From Batkoa obscura (Eukaryota; Entomophthoromycota; Entomophthoromycetes; Entomophthorales; Batkoaceae): a stretch of DNA of 64,000 bases. Positions within the stretch are counted from its first letter, which is position 1. Every line of letters begins with the position of its first letter. Position numbers and translations under genes: made by a program. The stretch covers positions 1,178,001 through 1,242,000 of the forward strand of contig JASVEC010000010.1 in the NCBI GenBank assembly GCA_030770535.1, given 5' to 3'. Below are positions 22,081-33,082 of this stretch, piece after piece. The notes below the pieces were generated by a model. That model had not been told where the DNA came from. It made no database searches and saw nothing but the letters and a program-made list of their open reading frames with translations.

Positions 22081-22491
22081 TATTAATTTAAATCCTTTAT
22101 TTATTGTCTTTAAAGATATTAAATTGATTTTACTTACCAGCTGAGTTAATTTCAATCACCAGACCTAGAAATATAACAATCTTTTTACTAGAAAGCTATC
22201 AAAATATCACTTTTAATTATTCTTTATTCAACAGATTATTTCCTTCAATTTACAGTAGTCATCATCCTTATTAGACAGGTTCAACTCAATATAATATTAA
22301 ATAAAAACGTTTCTAACAAAGAACTTTCTAATAAGTACTTAATTTTTAAAATCATGTTTTTTACTAAATGTTTACCATAATTTAGAAAGCCTGGCTTGTG
22401 ATATGCTATTTTGTATACTTTGAGTACACAAATTTTAATGAGTATCATATTGTTAATATAAAAAAACGTTTTTTTAAAATAGAATAAGCAT
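22081..22491. other. Intergenic, no gene seen
   Basis: AT-rich spacer between MITE copies 4 and 5. Confidence 0.6.
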
Positions 22492-22586
22492 TTGGGGATG
22501 TACTTTTTCGTTTAACAATTTTACTAATAATTTTTCTGCTCAAATAGCGCTTAAAAGATGAAAAAAGTGAAGTCAAAAACACCATG
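22492..22586 (-). mobile_element. MITE copy 5
   Basis: Core GCTCAAATAGCGCTTAAAAG with a left end TGGGGATGT. The right end is degraded (ACACCATGT). Confidence 0.85.
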
Positions 22587-24075
22587 TAGTGATGTAGTAA
22601 TAAATAAAAGTGAACTTATATCAGAGTTTCTTTTGTTGATTTTTAAAACTTAATTTTAAAGGATAACGTTTTTTATGAAACATGATAAACCTGGGTAGTA
22701 ATGTTTCTTAGAGGATCATACAACTTGGCTCTAATCCCCATGGTGTAAAAGCTTTAGCCAAATGACTTTCTAATCTCATTTATAGTATTGCTTTGAATTA
22801 AAAAGTCACTTTCCCTTCAAGATTTAAGGTTTAAAAAAACATAATAAACTTTGATTTTCCTATTGTTAACTGATCTTAATTATATTGGGATGATTTGTCC
22901 TTTTCGAGAAAATCAATGTTGCTGCTATATATCTTAACAATTTTTTTATACACACGGATGGATCAGTCTAAGACCTTTACCCTTAAGTAAATAACCACTT
23001 TGCTTCTAAACTAATTTAAAATCAGTGTTGTTTAAAATTGTCTTAATAAAAAACTTATAAAAAACTTATAAAAAAGTTTAATATCGTAAATGTTGAGATA
23101 AAAATGAAGTTAACTCTTTTCTCATTTGAAGGTGGAGTTTATTTTAACTTGCTAAATCTTTACGAGAAATACTACAGACACAGTATTATTTAAAATAAAA
23201 TTATTTTCTAAATAGGATGTATTTCAGTCTAGCTTAAAAAATCACAATGGTTGTCTATTTAAGGAGAATAGTAGTAACTTGAAAATGAAAAAGCATCTGA
23301 AATTATTTTGGGCAGAACTGTAAAGTTGATTTAATTTTTTTTAAAATACGGAGTAATTAACGTGTTATTTAGGAGAAATAGTTTGTACCATAACCTTACA
23401 GTTCTAAACCTCACTAACGATGTTATTTTGGCAATAGACCCATAATTTCAAACCATACCTTTTGATTAAACATTCAACTTATAAGGAATCTTATATTTTA
23501 CTTAAAAGCTATAAATAGTAGGAATAATTGGGTAATATTAAAAATGAAATTAGATATATATTAATTTATCCATCAATCTATTGTAAAAAGTATTAATTCA
23601 TTGTATACTCTTTAATAAGTGCTTTATTAAATATTACTAAACAAAATATAATGTACACTTATTACTTTATTATTCCCAACATTTAACTCATCTTTATTTA
23701 ATTTTGCATGCATGAGAGTTTTTGCAATTTAATCTATAAGGTCATTAAACTGGTATAATAATAACAAGCTAGATAAAGTGATACAAATCATCACTATAGT
23801 TTGAGTTCCATTACTAAGTGTAATGATAAATGTTTATCCATAGAACGTCACATTTTTGCATAATAGAACTTGACCAAAATCGAAAATAAGGTGTAAAAAA
23901 GTTATTTATTAAAAAAAAGAGTGTATATTTTAAGAAAACAAAAGTAGTTAATAATTTTGTATCCAGCTTAAAATTTACTTAATGTAAAATTTTAACTTGA
24001 TATAAAACAATAGATTGAAATAAACAAAACAGAGAGGAATGTGGGAAAAATGGAAGATTTAAATAATACACTTAT
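22587..24075. other. Intergenic, no gene seen
   Basis: About 1.5 kb of AT-rich DNA. I found no coding exon that could be supported. Confidence 0.5.
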
Positions 24076-24690
24076 TTAGCTTTTACCCCCACGTATTTTA
24101 CGCATAAAATTAATCCAGGACGCTGATAAAAGTTGAGCAACATGATCAAATATAGGACGAAATACATCAGGATGAGTACTATCATTTAAATCTAATAAGC
24201 AAGCTTCTTTAATTTTAGATGGTAAGTTTAATTCTAATGAGGAAGCCGGGTTAAGGAATAATTGAACAACTAAAGTAATCTCTTCATTAAAAGGTAACTC
24301 ATTAGAACAAATAAATTCTAATTTAGGTTTCTTTTTGAAATTGAATAAACCTTTAGACCATCGATTTTCATTAGCTGTTAATTTTAATATATGATGAGGT
24401 ACTTCTAAAAAGATATCATAGCTATCGGTAATTGGAGAGTCCAGACTAAGTAAATTGACTGTGGGTGGTGGTACCAAAGGTACAAAACCATTTGGTCCAC
24501 ATTTTTTAACTGTATAATAGCGCTTTTCATAATTAGAAAACCATAGATAAAATTCCATGTTTTCGGAACTATGTTCAAATTTAGTTAAATACTTTCGAAA
24601 GTTCTCGAAATAAGGTAAGGTCATTGGACTACCCTCTAGCACTTCTTCCATCCTTATATTGGTAGTATCTAAAGCTACGGATAACATCAT
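24076..24690 (-). CDS. RGS-domain protein (regulator of G-protein signalling)
   Basis: This 204-residue single-exon protein has an RGS-type opening at about residues 24-58 (PYFENFRKYLTKFEHSSENM and then EFYLWFSNYEKRYY). This matches the 'F..FL...hsEN..Fwl....Y' pattern of helices 3-5 of the RGS box. The later helices (NEEITLVVQLFLNPASSLELNL, FRPIFDHVAQLL) fit the second half, as in fungal RGS proteins with a long insert. RGS proteins speed GTP hydrolysis on G-alpha subunits. A seven-helix receptor gene lies 5.7 kb away, so a link is possible but unproven. The C-terminus is basic (RKIRGGKS). Confidence 0.8.
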   Translation of the reverse strand: MMLSVALDTTNIRMEEVLEGSPMTLPYFENFRKYLTKFEHSSENMEFYLWFSNYEKRYYTVKKCGPNGFVPLVPPPTVNLLSLDSPITDSYDIFLEVPHHILKLTANENRWSKGLFNFKKKPKLEFICSNELPFNEEITLVVQLFLNPASSLELNLPSKIKEACLLDLNDSTHPDVFRPIFDHVAQLLSASWINFMRKIRGGKS

Positions 24691-26337
24691 TGATAAATAA
24701 TTAAAAAAGATAGAAAAAATAAATTAGAATAAAAGAATTATGTTGAAAAAAATTTTCATTTGTCATTTATATTAAATTTTTCAACTACTAAAATTATCAA
24801 AGTACTGCAACTTTTAATAAATTAGTTATTCCAATGATTATTATGCCATATCATTGGTTCAAGTGAGCTTCAACCATCCAATAAACTTTAAAAATAATGG
24901 TTATTTCTTTAATTAACTGGTTGAATCTTATGACTTTAGTTTCTTTTGCCAAATTATATAATGATTTGAATTAAAAATTAAGAACAAGTATTGATCCGCA
25001 TAGCAAGTAATATCAAAGCACTTAACTAAGCAATGGCAAGGATTCTATGAGCAATTGCCTTTTATAAAGCAAGTAATAATGGGCTTGTATTATTTTTAAA
25101 CATATTGACATTTTAATATCTTTAAATTAGTTTGATACTAAGATATATCCGTTTTCACATTCTAGGTACATCTATATTATCTTCATTACTGCTATTACTC
25201 CTGTTACTGATTAAGATAAAACTAATAACTTTAAAAAATGGATAATTTATTTTTATAAGTCAACCATTGCAACCTATTTAGGTGGTAAATTAGCCATCAT
25301 AATTCTTCCTAAATATTTTAATTGAATAGTTCAATAACGTCAAGAATAAGTTATTGTGGTTTGATATCAAATAGTTAACTACTATCATAACACAAAGTTA
25401 CTAGTTCCTTCAAACTAGTGGTTGAACTAGTGGTAAAACAATTTACCATTGAAGATCAGGATATTGTCAGTTGTCCTAAAGGGTGAAGATTGGGAATTAA
25501 TCATAATTGGAGTGGCCCAAAATTTTATAAAGGTCCAAAAGAATCTCGACTCTAATTCTCTTTTAAACAATCTCATCAAAAATAGAGTCTTTGATCAAAG
25601 AGAACAAGTCAAAATCATTTACTAAACCTTTTGATTTACCAAGTGTTAGAGTTATTATCTAGTTCTAGAATAAAGTTGTGACTCTCATATAAAGATTTAA
25701 TGGCTTTACTCATAAACAAGACGTAAGACTATTTAAAGTAAAGCTTTATTAATTAATGTAGAAATATATTATTAATACTTTATTTTGTTTCAAAAAATGC
25801 ACATCTAGAATGGAGTTGGTTTTAAATTTAAATTTACTTTATTTCAATTAAATGGAAATCATCTTAATTTAAATAACATAGTTTGTTAGTTTAGATGGGA
25901 AATTTGCAATGAGGAAATTAGCGTAATCTTCAGTATTCATAACAGCTTCAAACATATATAATAACATATCGGATACAATTACATCCAACACCAGAATCAC
26001 TGAAATTCTAGACTCAATAGCTTTGCACTCTCATGTTTATTACTAGTATACTTTTTATTGGTTAATAATGTTATAAACCATGAGAAATTTGGATAATAAG
26101 TACTTTGTTTTAACTTAAATGTAAGTTTTATTATTTAAATTTGGAGTTTTATAAAATATAATCATATTTCGCGATTTTAATACTGTAACAACGTTTTATT
26201 CATAGTATATCAAACTGAATCAATTATAAATTGCGTTTAAATTGAGCAAGTAACACATATTTGCTTTAAAATTATTGATTTTACTATTAGATAAATATAT
26301 AATACTCTTTACTATTAATAACTTGAAGTAATAAACG
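24691..26337. other. Intergenic with a faint possible gene relic
   Basis: Mostly AT-rich. Between about 25235 and 25625 a plus-strand frame reads coding-like stretches (ATYLGGKLAIIILPKYF, then ILSVVLKGEDWELIIIGVAQ) broken by several stops. It may be a decayed gene of unknown family or chance. Confidence 0.35.
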
Positions 26338-26444
26338 ATATGAGAGTGCTTTTTTTGACTTTATTATTTTTTCCATTTTTTAAGCGCTATTTGAGTGGAA
26401 AACTTGTTAGTAAAATTCTTAAACACAAAAATACATCTCCATAT
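26338..26444 (+). mobile_element. MITE copy 6
   Basis: Core TTTAAGCGCTATTTGAGTGG with ends ATATGAGAGTG and ACATCTCCATAT. It gives rise to an incidental minus-strand open frame at 26387-26641. Confidence 0.9.
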
Positions 26445-26976
26445 ACTAAAGAAGTATGTTTTTTTGATCTGATTTTTTTTAGAACTTTTAGTATACAAGC
26501 TTGTTTTTGATAAAAATTTACATAACTATCAAAAAGTGTTTTAGTTTGAGAATATTTACTTTGTTTTATATATATATTTAATATACTAAATTTTAAAATT
26601 AAATTAAGTGGTGATAGTAAAAAATAGAGGAGTATTATCAAACAAGGGTCCTAAGTAATAAATGTGTTAAGCTTTGATTTTTTAATTGATCTTTTATTAT
26701 TAGACCATTATACTTGTTTTTATTTTATCAAGTTTTCTATATAAATATATATTTTTGTTTAAAATTAAAATTAGGTTTTGTATAGTTAAAGCATATAAAA
26801 CTGTTTAAAAATATTGTAATCCTTTAATGAAATTTTAAATTAACTTAAGAGTAAAATTAATTAAAAAAATTGCATATTGTTGATGACCAATTATTTTTAA
26901 GAAGATTATGTAATTCAAAAAATAATGAACTATGAGCAGTAAATTAAAGCCAATAATTATTTTTCTCTATTTTAAA
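26445..26976. other. Intergenic, no gene seen
   Basis: AT-rich DNA upstream of the PhoD-like gene. Confidence 0.6.
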
Positions 26977-28994
26977 ATGAAAATTCGATTTTATTTTTCA
27001 CTATTAAATTTAATTGCTGGTCATTTTTTATTGCGATGGTAGTGCCTCTTTCTATATTAATATTTTATTTTTAACCTTTATTTAGGATACCAGCTCGATT
27101 ATTAGCTATGCTTCTTCCATTTTCTTTTACTTATTTTATTATAATATTGATTAAAGAAATGATGAATGTTAATAAAAATAACAAAGATAAGAGTGGAATA
27201 GCGAATGTCAAGGAATTGGATGATGATAGTGTTAAAATGAATTCAAAAAAAGAAATTAAAGAAATAAAGGAACAAGAAGGATTGAGGAAACGAAAAGGGA
27301 ATGAAAAGGATAATAGTGTTACTGAAGAAGTGAGAGAAATAAGAAAAAAATCAAGCAAAAATTACATATATAAATGGTTTTTGGGTATCAATTTAATATT
27401 ACATTTACTTGGTTTTATAATGATCTTGGACTTTGTGTTTTATCCCATGTACTTCGAACCATTTAATGGATTAGCATTTACAAGAGTAACTTATTTAAGT
27501 CACAATTATGTGAATTTATTTTTAAGGGTACCAAGAGAAGGTAAATATCAAGTATATTTTAAAAACAACACCGAGTATTACTTAGCTAACGAAATGGAAT
27601 TAATCGAAGGAAAAGATTTTACTAATATTATTCAAGTGGATAATTTATTATCAGATACTAAATATGACTATAAAGTGGTTAAAAATGGAATTAATATATT
27701 TGATAAAGAGTATCATTTCATTACTCATCCTATACCATATTCTGAGAATAGCTTTTATTTTATGGCTGGTTCTTGTATTAAACGTCAATTCCCTTATATC
27801 CCTGGAAATACTAAAGAACTAAAAGGAATTCAAAGTTTAAATCAACTAAAAGCCAACTTCTTTTTCTTTTTAGGGGATTTTATCTATGCTGGTAAATTAG
27901 TTATATTCATTCTGTTTTATTATTTAATATAGTTTTGTTTATTTTTAAATTACAGATGTGCCTATTTATTTAAGTTCTAGTTTAAATACATATCGTATGT
28001 TTTATCGCCAAATTTATCAAGATCAAAATGTATTAAAATGGATTAATAATATGCCCCTTTTTCATATTTATGATGATCATGAAGTGAGTTTTATAACAAT
28101 AATAATGGATAATAATTTAGTTTAATTATAATTAGATTAAAAATAATTGGAACAAAAATTTAGAAGATCCATATCCTCAAGCGATAACAGCCTACTCTGA
28201 ATATCAAGGATTAGGTCCATATATAGTTAATAATAACTCTGAATTACCAAAAACATATTATACAATGACATATGGCAATGTAAGATATTTTGTAATGGAT
28301 ACAAGACGCTACAGAACAATTGATAGTATGCTTGGTCAACAACAAAAGAGAGAGATGATTGATTATTTTTTAAAAGATCAAATTAAATTTCAATTTAATT
28401 TTATTATATCATCTGTTCCTTTAACCCAAAATTGGCAAGGTTATGATCCAAAACAAGATACTTGGAAAGGCTATTTAAAAGAAAGAGAAGAGATTTTATT
28501 GAATTTAAAAGATATCAATAATTTGTTTTTTATTTCAGGGGTAATTATTATTATTATTATATTATTGTTGTTTACATTGTTCTTAGGATCGACATGAATT
28601 AGCAGTAGTTAATCTACCTTATGATAAAATTGAATTTTCTTTATCACCTATCAATCAATTTTATGCTCCATTAACAACCTTTAATACTCAAGATCCTAAT
28701 TTGGACTCAACTATATTTTATCAACGACAAGGAAATAATAAATTTGGCCAATTCTATATTAATACAAAGCAAAATCAATCGATTTTAGCAACAATAGTTT
28801 ATTCTGATAGATTAACTAAAAACAATTATTTTAAGGAAATAGATAGGTTTAATTCGACAACATTAAATGAAGCAAAAGTATTGTTTAATTTTGAATATTG
28901 GAAATATAAGGATGTAGAGCAATTTTTGGAAAAGGCTTTTAGTGCAAAGGAAATTTACCCAGTGTTTATTTTTTTATTTAATGGTAAAATGTAA
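26977..28994 (+). CDS. PhoD-like metallophosphatase, membrane-anchored
   Basis: Five exons (26977-27038, 27086-27891, 27956-28083, 28136-28540, 28587-28994), all GT-AG with agreeing phases, give 602 residues. The family landmarks fall across exon joins in the right order: GSCIKRQFPY, FLGDFIYA+DVP, YDDHE+IKNNW and SG+DRHE. These hold the Asp, Asn and His metal ligands of PhoD enzymes. Hydrophobic segments near residues 37-54 and 130-155 (WFLGINLILHLLGFIMILDF) flank a charged linker, so the catalytic domain follows two probable membrane helices. The short first exon was chosen because it keeps the frame and supplies a better start than the ATG at 27108. The enzyme should cleave phosphate esters or diesters; substrate unknown. 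Confidence 0.87.
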
Positions 28995-30347
28995 TATTTT
29001 TTTGAATAATATTAAAAGAGTTATTTGTGTTGTTTGAGTTTTTAAGGGTTGTTTTTAAATATATTTTTATTTATTCTAAATAATCAAGTAAATATTTAAT
29101 AATAATGATAATAGGAATATCGATATTAAATTATAAATTCTATGATAATTCTATTAGAAAGATATAGAGCAAACAGCCAAAATTAAATTATAAACTAGAT
29201 AGAGGCAGTAATAAATTTAAATTCTATTAATTTTTAAAATTGGGAAGTTAATTTCTTTAGAAACCCAGTTTTACTTGTCTACCTATTCATGAAAAAGCGA
29301 TGTTTATTTTTAAGAAAAATAGTATTAAAATATAAAAACATAAAATCAAGAAACATAACAGAGCATCTAATTATAAATATTTAACCAATATAAACTTTGA
29401 TTATGTATTTTTTATATATATTTATATTTATGAATAGATGAAATATACTTGTAAATACCACAAATCTGAATAATAAATGAGGAATTGTTTGTAATAAAAT
29501 ATTAGAGTTATATTGAGGTTTTTTAAAAATGTGGGTCTTAAATAAACTAAACGATCATGTTTTTTAAACATTGATAAAAAAATAATAGTATAGTTATTTA
29601 ATTTATTGCTTTGTAACATATATACTAAAAAGTAAAATAGAATAAAAAATAAACTTTCACAAAACTAATAATTAACAGATAAATCACATATTAAAGTGTC
29701 AATAGTTGTATAACAAATTGATGAAAATAAAAGAATTATATTTTTTTAATGTAATTACTCAATTCTGTATTATATAATACATAAGATGAAATGACTATTT
29801 TAAATTTAATTTTATACCAAATAATAAAATAATATTATAATAAAAGAGCCAATAATAATAAAATAGGTTCCCGTACTATACAAATAAATACAAAGACTAA
29901 AAATGTAATATATTAAATAAGTAACTTAATCTAAATGTTTCAATGTTTTAAAAAAGTATTACATTCAATGGTCATCAGACCAAAATTGATTCAGCTGATA
30001 AGATAAACTAATTAATTACATTTTAAAAAAACAGTGAAAAAGAGTAGTTACATAATAACATTAAGATAACAAACAATAAACAACTATCTATTTTATAGTA
30101 TAAAAAGTTAAAACACTGTTTATAGCGGAATAATAAAGCAATTGACAATACAGTCTCTATTAAATGACTTTGTATCTAATAAGATTTAAATTAACATATT
30201 TGTAACTATTTGATATAATAACCAAGTTAGTTTAGATCATTGTTTAAAATGTTCTTATCTCATCAATATATATAATAGCATTTAACAAAAACATATCAAA
30301 ATTTATTTTTTACATTATATCATTTTATCTTATTTCAATCTTAAACA
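28995..30347. other. Intergenic, no gene seen
   Basis: About 1.35 kb of very AT-rich DNA before the receptor gene. The open frames here are chance. Confidence 0.6.
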
Positions 30348-31388
30348 ATGCCATTAACACCAGGTCAAAGTATACAAATAGTAATAGCGGTGATAGGTTT
30401 AATATTAAATTTACTTGTAGGCTGGGTAGTAAGCTATGGTTTAAAATTAAAGAGTACGGATTTAGTATTGATATTAATCATTGCTATTGGAGATAGTTAT
30501 TATTACTTACATAATATAATACGAATGGTATTAGTAGGTACTGGTTATTTAATAGTGAATCCTAAAATACTGAACCCCACTCCTAGTTGGTGGTGTCATT
30601 TCGATGCTACTGTTGATATGACAGTCTATTTATTTTGTATTGAATTAGTAGCTATCTTGAGTTTTATGCGTTATTTAAGTATTTGTAAAAAAATGACATA
30701 TAATCCAAAATTATGGTATGGTTTAAGTTTACTATCTTTTCTCTCTAATCTTGGGTTTTCATTAGCTTATATTATTAATGGATTTTATAAATGGTCAGAT
30801 ACTGAACTAGTCTGTGTGCCTACAAAAAACCCAGAGACTTGGGATAATTTATTTGAAACTTACTATTATTTAACATTTGGTACTTATGTTGTACGTTCCA
30901 TTATTTCTTTATTAGTGATTTCATTTTCGTATTTTAACATGACTTCGTCTTATTATCAAGTGATATCCTCCTCTGGCACCATGCTATTGAAAGATGCCAA
31001 TTCATCTACTCATGTTGAACAAACAAATCCAGCAGTTCAAACCTCACGCTATGTTTCTAATAATATTGAGCAAGATTATACAAGTCAACAAAAGATCATA
31101 CGTAATCAAAAATGGCTAACAGTAATTAAATTAATGGGTGCTGTTTTCGCTTATTCTATCTCTGTGATCCCAGATATGGTTTTAAATATATTAATTCTTT
31201 TATCCAATAATTTAATTAATTTAAATATTGATTATACCATTCCTGTGGTCACTAGTCTGCTATTAAGTTGTTATGGTTTGATTAATGCAGTATTTGTGTT
31301 GTCGTCGCATGACCCTTCAAGACGTTATTTGTTATTTAAAATGGAGTGTTTAATCACTGATTTTAAAGTTCTATTAAATTTGGGATAG
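30348..31388 (+). CDS. Seven-helix G-protein coupled receptor-like protein
   Basis: This 346-residue single-exon protein has seven hydrophobic helices. Examples are IVIAVIGLILNLLVGWVVSY, DLVLILIIAIGDSYYYLHNI, LFCIELVAILSFMRYL and the last pair near the C-terminus (VIKLMGAVFAYSISVIPDMV, VTSLLLSCYGLINAVFVLSS). The first helix has the GxxxN pattern and helix 3 ends in MRYLSI, which resembles the rhodopsin-family E/DRY site. This places it with the family-A-like receptors reported in early-diverging fungi. The third inner loop (about residues 205-260) is long and polar, as expected for G-protein contact. The ligand is unknown. An RGS gene lies upstream at 24076. Confidence 0.8.
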   Translation: MPLTPGQSIQIVIAVIGLILNLLVGWVVSYGLKLKSTDLVLILIIAIGDSYYYLHNIIRMVLVGTGYLIVNPKILNPTPSWWCHFDATVDMTVYLFCIELVAILSFMRYLSICKKMTYNPKLWYGLSLLSFLSNLGFSLAYIINGFYKWSDTELVCVPTKNPETWDNLFETYYYLTFGTYVVRSIISLLVISFSYFNMTSSYYQVISSSGTMLLKDANSSTHVEQTNPAVQTSRYVSNNIEQDYTSQQKIIRNQKWLTVIKLMGAVFAYSISVIPDMVLNILILLSNNLINLNIDYTIPVVTSLLLSCYGLINAVFVLSSHDPSRRYLLFKMECLITDFKVLLNLG

Positions 31389-31552
31389 TTTCAAGTCTTT
31401 TTATATCTTTGAAGCTTCAACGGTGTATTTGAATCTGTTTAATATTAATATAGCAATATCACAATTTTATGGCTCAAAATTTGATGTTTAAAAAAATAAA
31501 AAATAAAGTTATTATTTTATTTTTATATTAAAATATATCATTATCATATAAT

Positions 31553-31927
31553 AAAGAGTTATTAAATAAGTATCGATATTGCTGTTAAATTTTATAACAA
31601 TGATAACTTAAACTAACTTAGTATATCTTTTTATTTTAATTTTATAAATCATTAGAGTATTTGACATTAATTTACATATATATTTATAATATAAGACTCT
31701 ACTTTAAATCTAAAAAATTATCATTTGTCAATATTTTTAATGATCTTAAATAAAAAATAAAATGTAGCATTCTTATATGTTAGCCAGTGTACCTTCAATT
31801 TTTTAAGTGCAATAAAATTAATAAATTAAATAAAAAAATTACAATAATATATTAATCTCGGGTAGTATAGTGGTGAGTATCCCCGCCTGTCACGCGGGAG
31901 ACCGGGGTTCAATTCCCCGCTCGAGAG
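31553..31927 (+). repeat. tRNA-Asp segmental duplication, right arm
   Basis: Inverted partner of 21596-21983, about 9.6 kb away. It contains the tRNA and its 5' flank and stops at the tRNA 3' end. Confidence 0.93.
31856..31927 (+). tRNA. tRNA-Asp (GUC anticodon), copy 2
   Basis: Same 72 bases as copy 1 at 21596-21667, with acceptor, anticodon and T arms intact. The 3' flank differs, with TTTTCTTTT as the likely Pol III terminator. Confidence 0.96.
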
Positions 31928-32129
31928 TATATCACTTTTCTTTTATGAAATCAAACACAACGGGATAGCTATTTTAAAACAAGTAGTGACATTTGATGTA
32001 ATAGTTTTATAAAGACATACAAAATGATTGATTTGTTATTTAAACAGTATTAAAAATTCATTGTTTGACTTCAAATATTGATTTAAAAACTTTCAGGTTT
32101 AAAATGATAAACGAGTTATTTTTGAGTTA

Positions 32130-32235
32130 ATATGAGAAAGTATTTTTTGTTTAAGGATTTTACTAGCAATCTTTTCACTCAAATAGCCTCTAAAAAATGG
32201 AAAAAGTAATGAAATCGAAAAAAACATCCCCCTAT
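32130..32235 (-). mobile_element. MITE copy 7
   Basis: Core ACTCAAATAGCCTCTAAAAA with ends ATATGAGAAAG and ACATCCCCCTAT. It lies about 200 bases past tRNA-Asp copy 2. Confidence 0.85.
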
Positions 32236-32589
32236 TATTATCATTTAATAAACAATAAAACACCAGGAGAGTGTTATAGGATAGGGAGAGTATTTTTTAG
32301 CAAACAATTTAATTTTGTTTGTTTAACTATATAAAAAGATTTCTATGTAAACTAGGTGTGTTGTAGCTTATTCAAACAGTTATACTTTTTTAATTCGGTT
32401 TTACTGCTTTTTTTATTAATTTTTATTCTCTTTCTTTTATTATATTGTATTAACCTTATTATTAAAAATAAAGTTTTGAAACTAATTTTCACAAACAACT
32501 CAATAGCTTCTAATTGTCAAAAGAAAAAATTAAATACGCATCACCATCAATTAACTCCACTTTTAAAAAGCTAAAATTGAGCAATAGTA
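32236..32589. other. Intergenic, no gene seen
   Basis: Spacer between two MITE copies. A 72-codon open frame here is T-rich and not supported. Confidence 0.55.
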
Positions 32590-32695
32590 AATGGGGCTGT
32601 TTTTTTTAGTTTCATTACTTTTTCCATTTTTTAAGCACTATTTGAGTGGAAAATTTGTTAGTAAAATTCTTAAACACAAAAATACATCCTCAAAT
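32590..32695 (+). mobile_element. MITE copy 8
   Basis: Core TTTAAGCACTATTTGAGTGG with ends AAATGGGGCTG and ACATCCTCAAAT. Confidence 0.88.
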
Positions 32696-33082
32696 AATGG
32701 TGTATTATACTATAAAATAATGCTTAAGTAAGCTTTAATTTTACTAACAAAATAAAAATACTTTTCTTTAAGGGCTTAAATTAAAAACTTAAATTAAAAA
32801 CTAGCAATAGTAATAGTATAAATTTGAGCTATAACCAATTTATTTTTTAATATATTTTATTTATTATTAGCATATAAATATAGGTTCTATAAAGAACAGT
32901 AATCAATTTTACTTAATGTTTTAATAAAATAAGGTCACTAAACTTCTAAATAAAGAAATATCCAATCCAAGGTTTAAATTGCAAAAACCTAAGTTCCAGC
33001 TTTTTAATTTAGTCTCAAGCACCTTTTAAACCAAAAGTACGATTTAGTCTAAAGAAAGAGATTCAAATATCAAGTACTTAGG
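32696..33082. other. Intergenic, promoter region of kinase-Sel1 gene
   Basis: AT-rich. A pyrimidine/AAAA-rich leader precedes the ATG at 33083. Nothing else is recognised. Confidence 0.5.

Noticed and set aside
25235-25625. Coding-like stretches in one plus-strand frame
   Set aside because: Several stops and no recognised family. It may be a relic, but chance cannot be excluded, so it is only noted in the spacer entry.
26387-26641. Minus-strand frame of 84 codons
   Set aside because: About a third is a MITE and the rest is AT-rich chance sequence.
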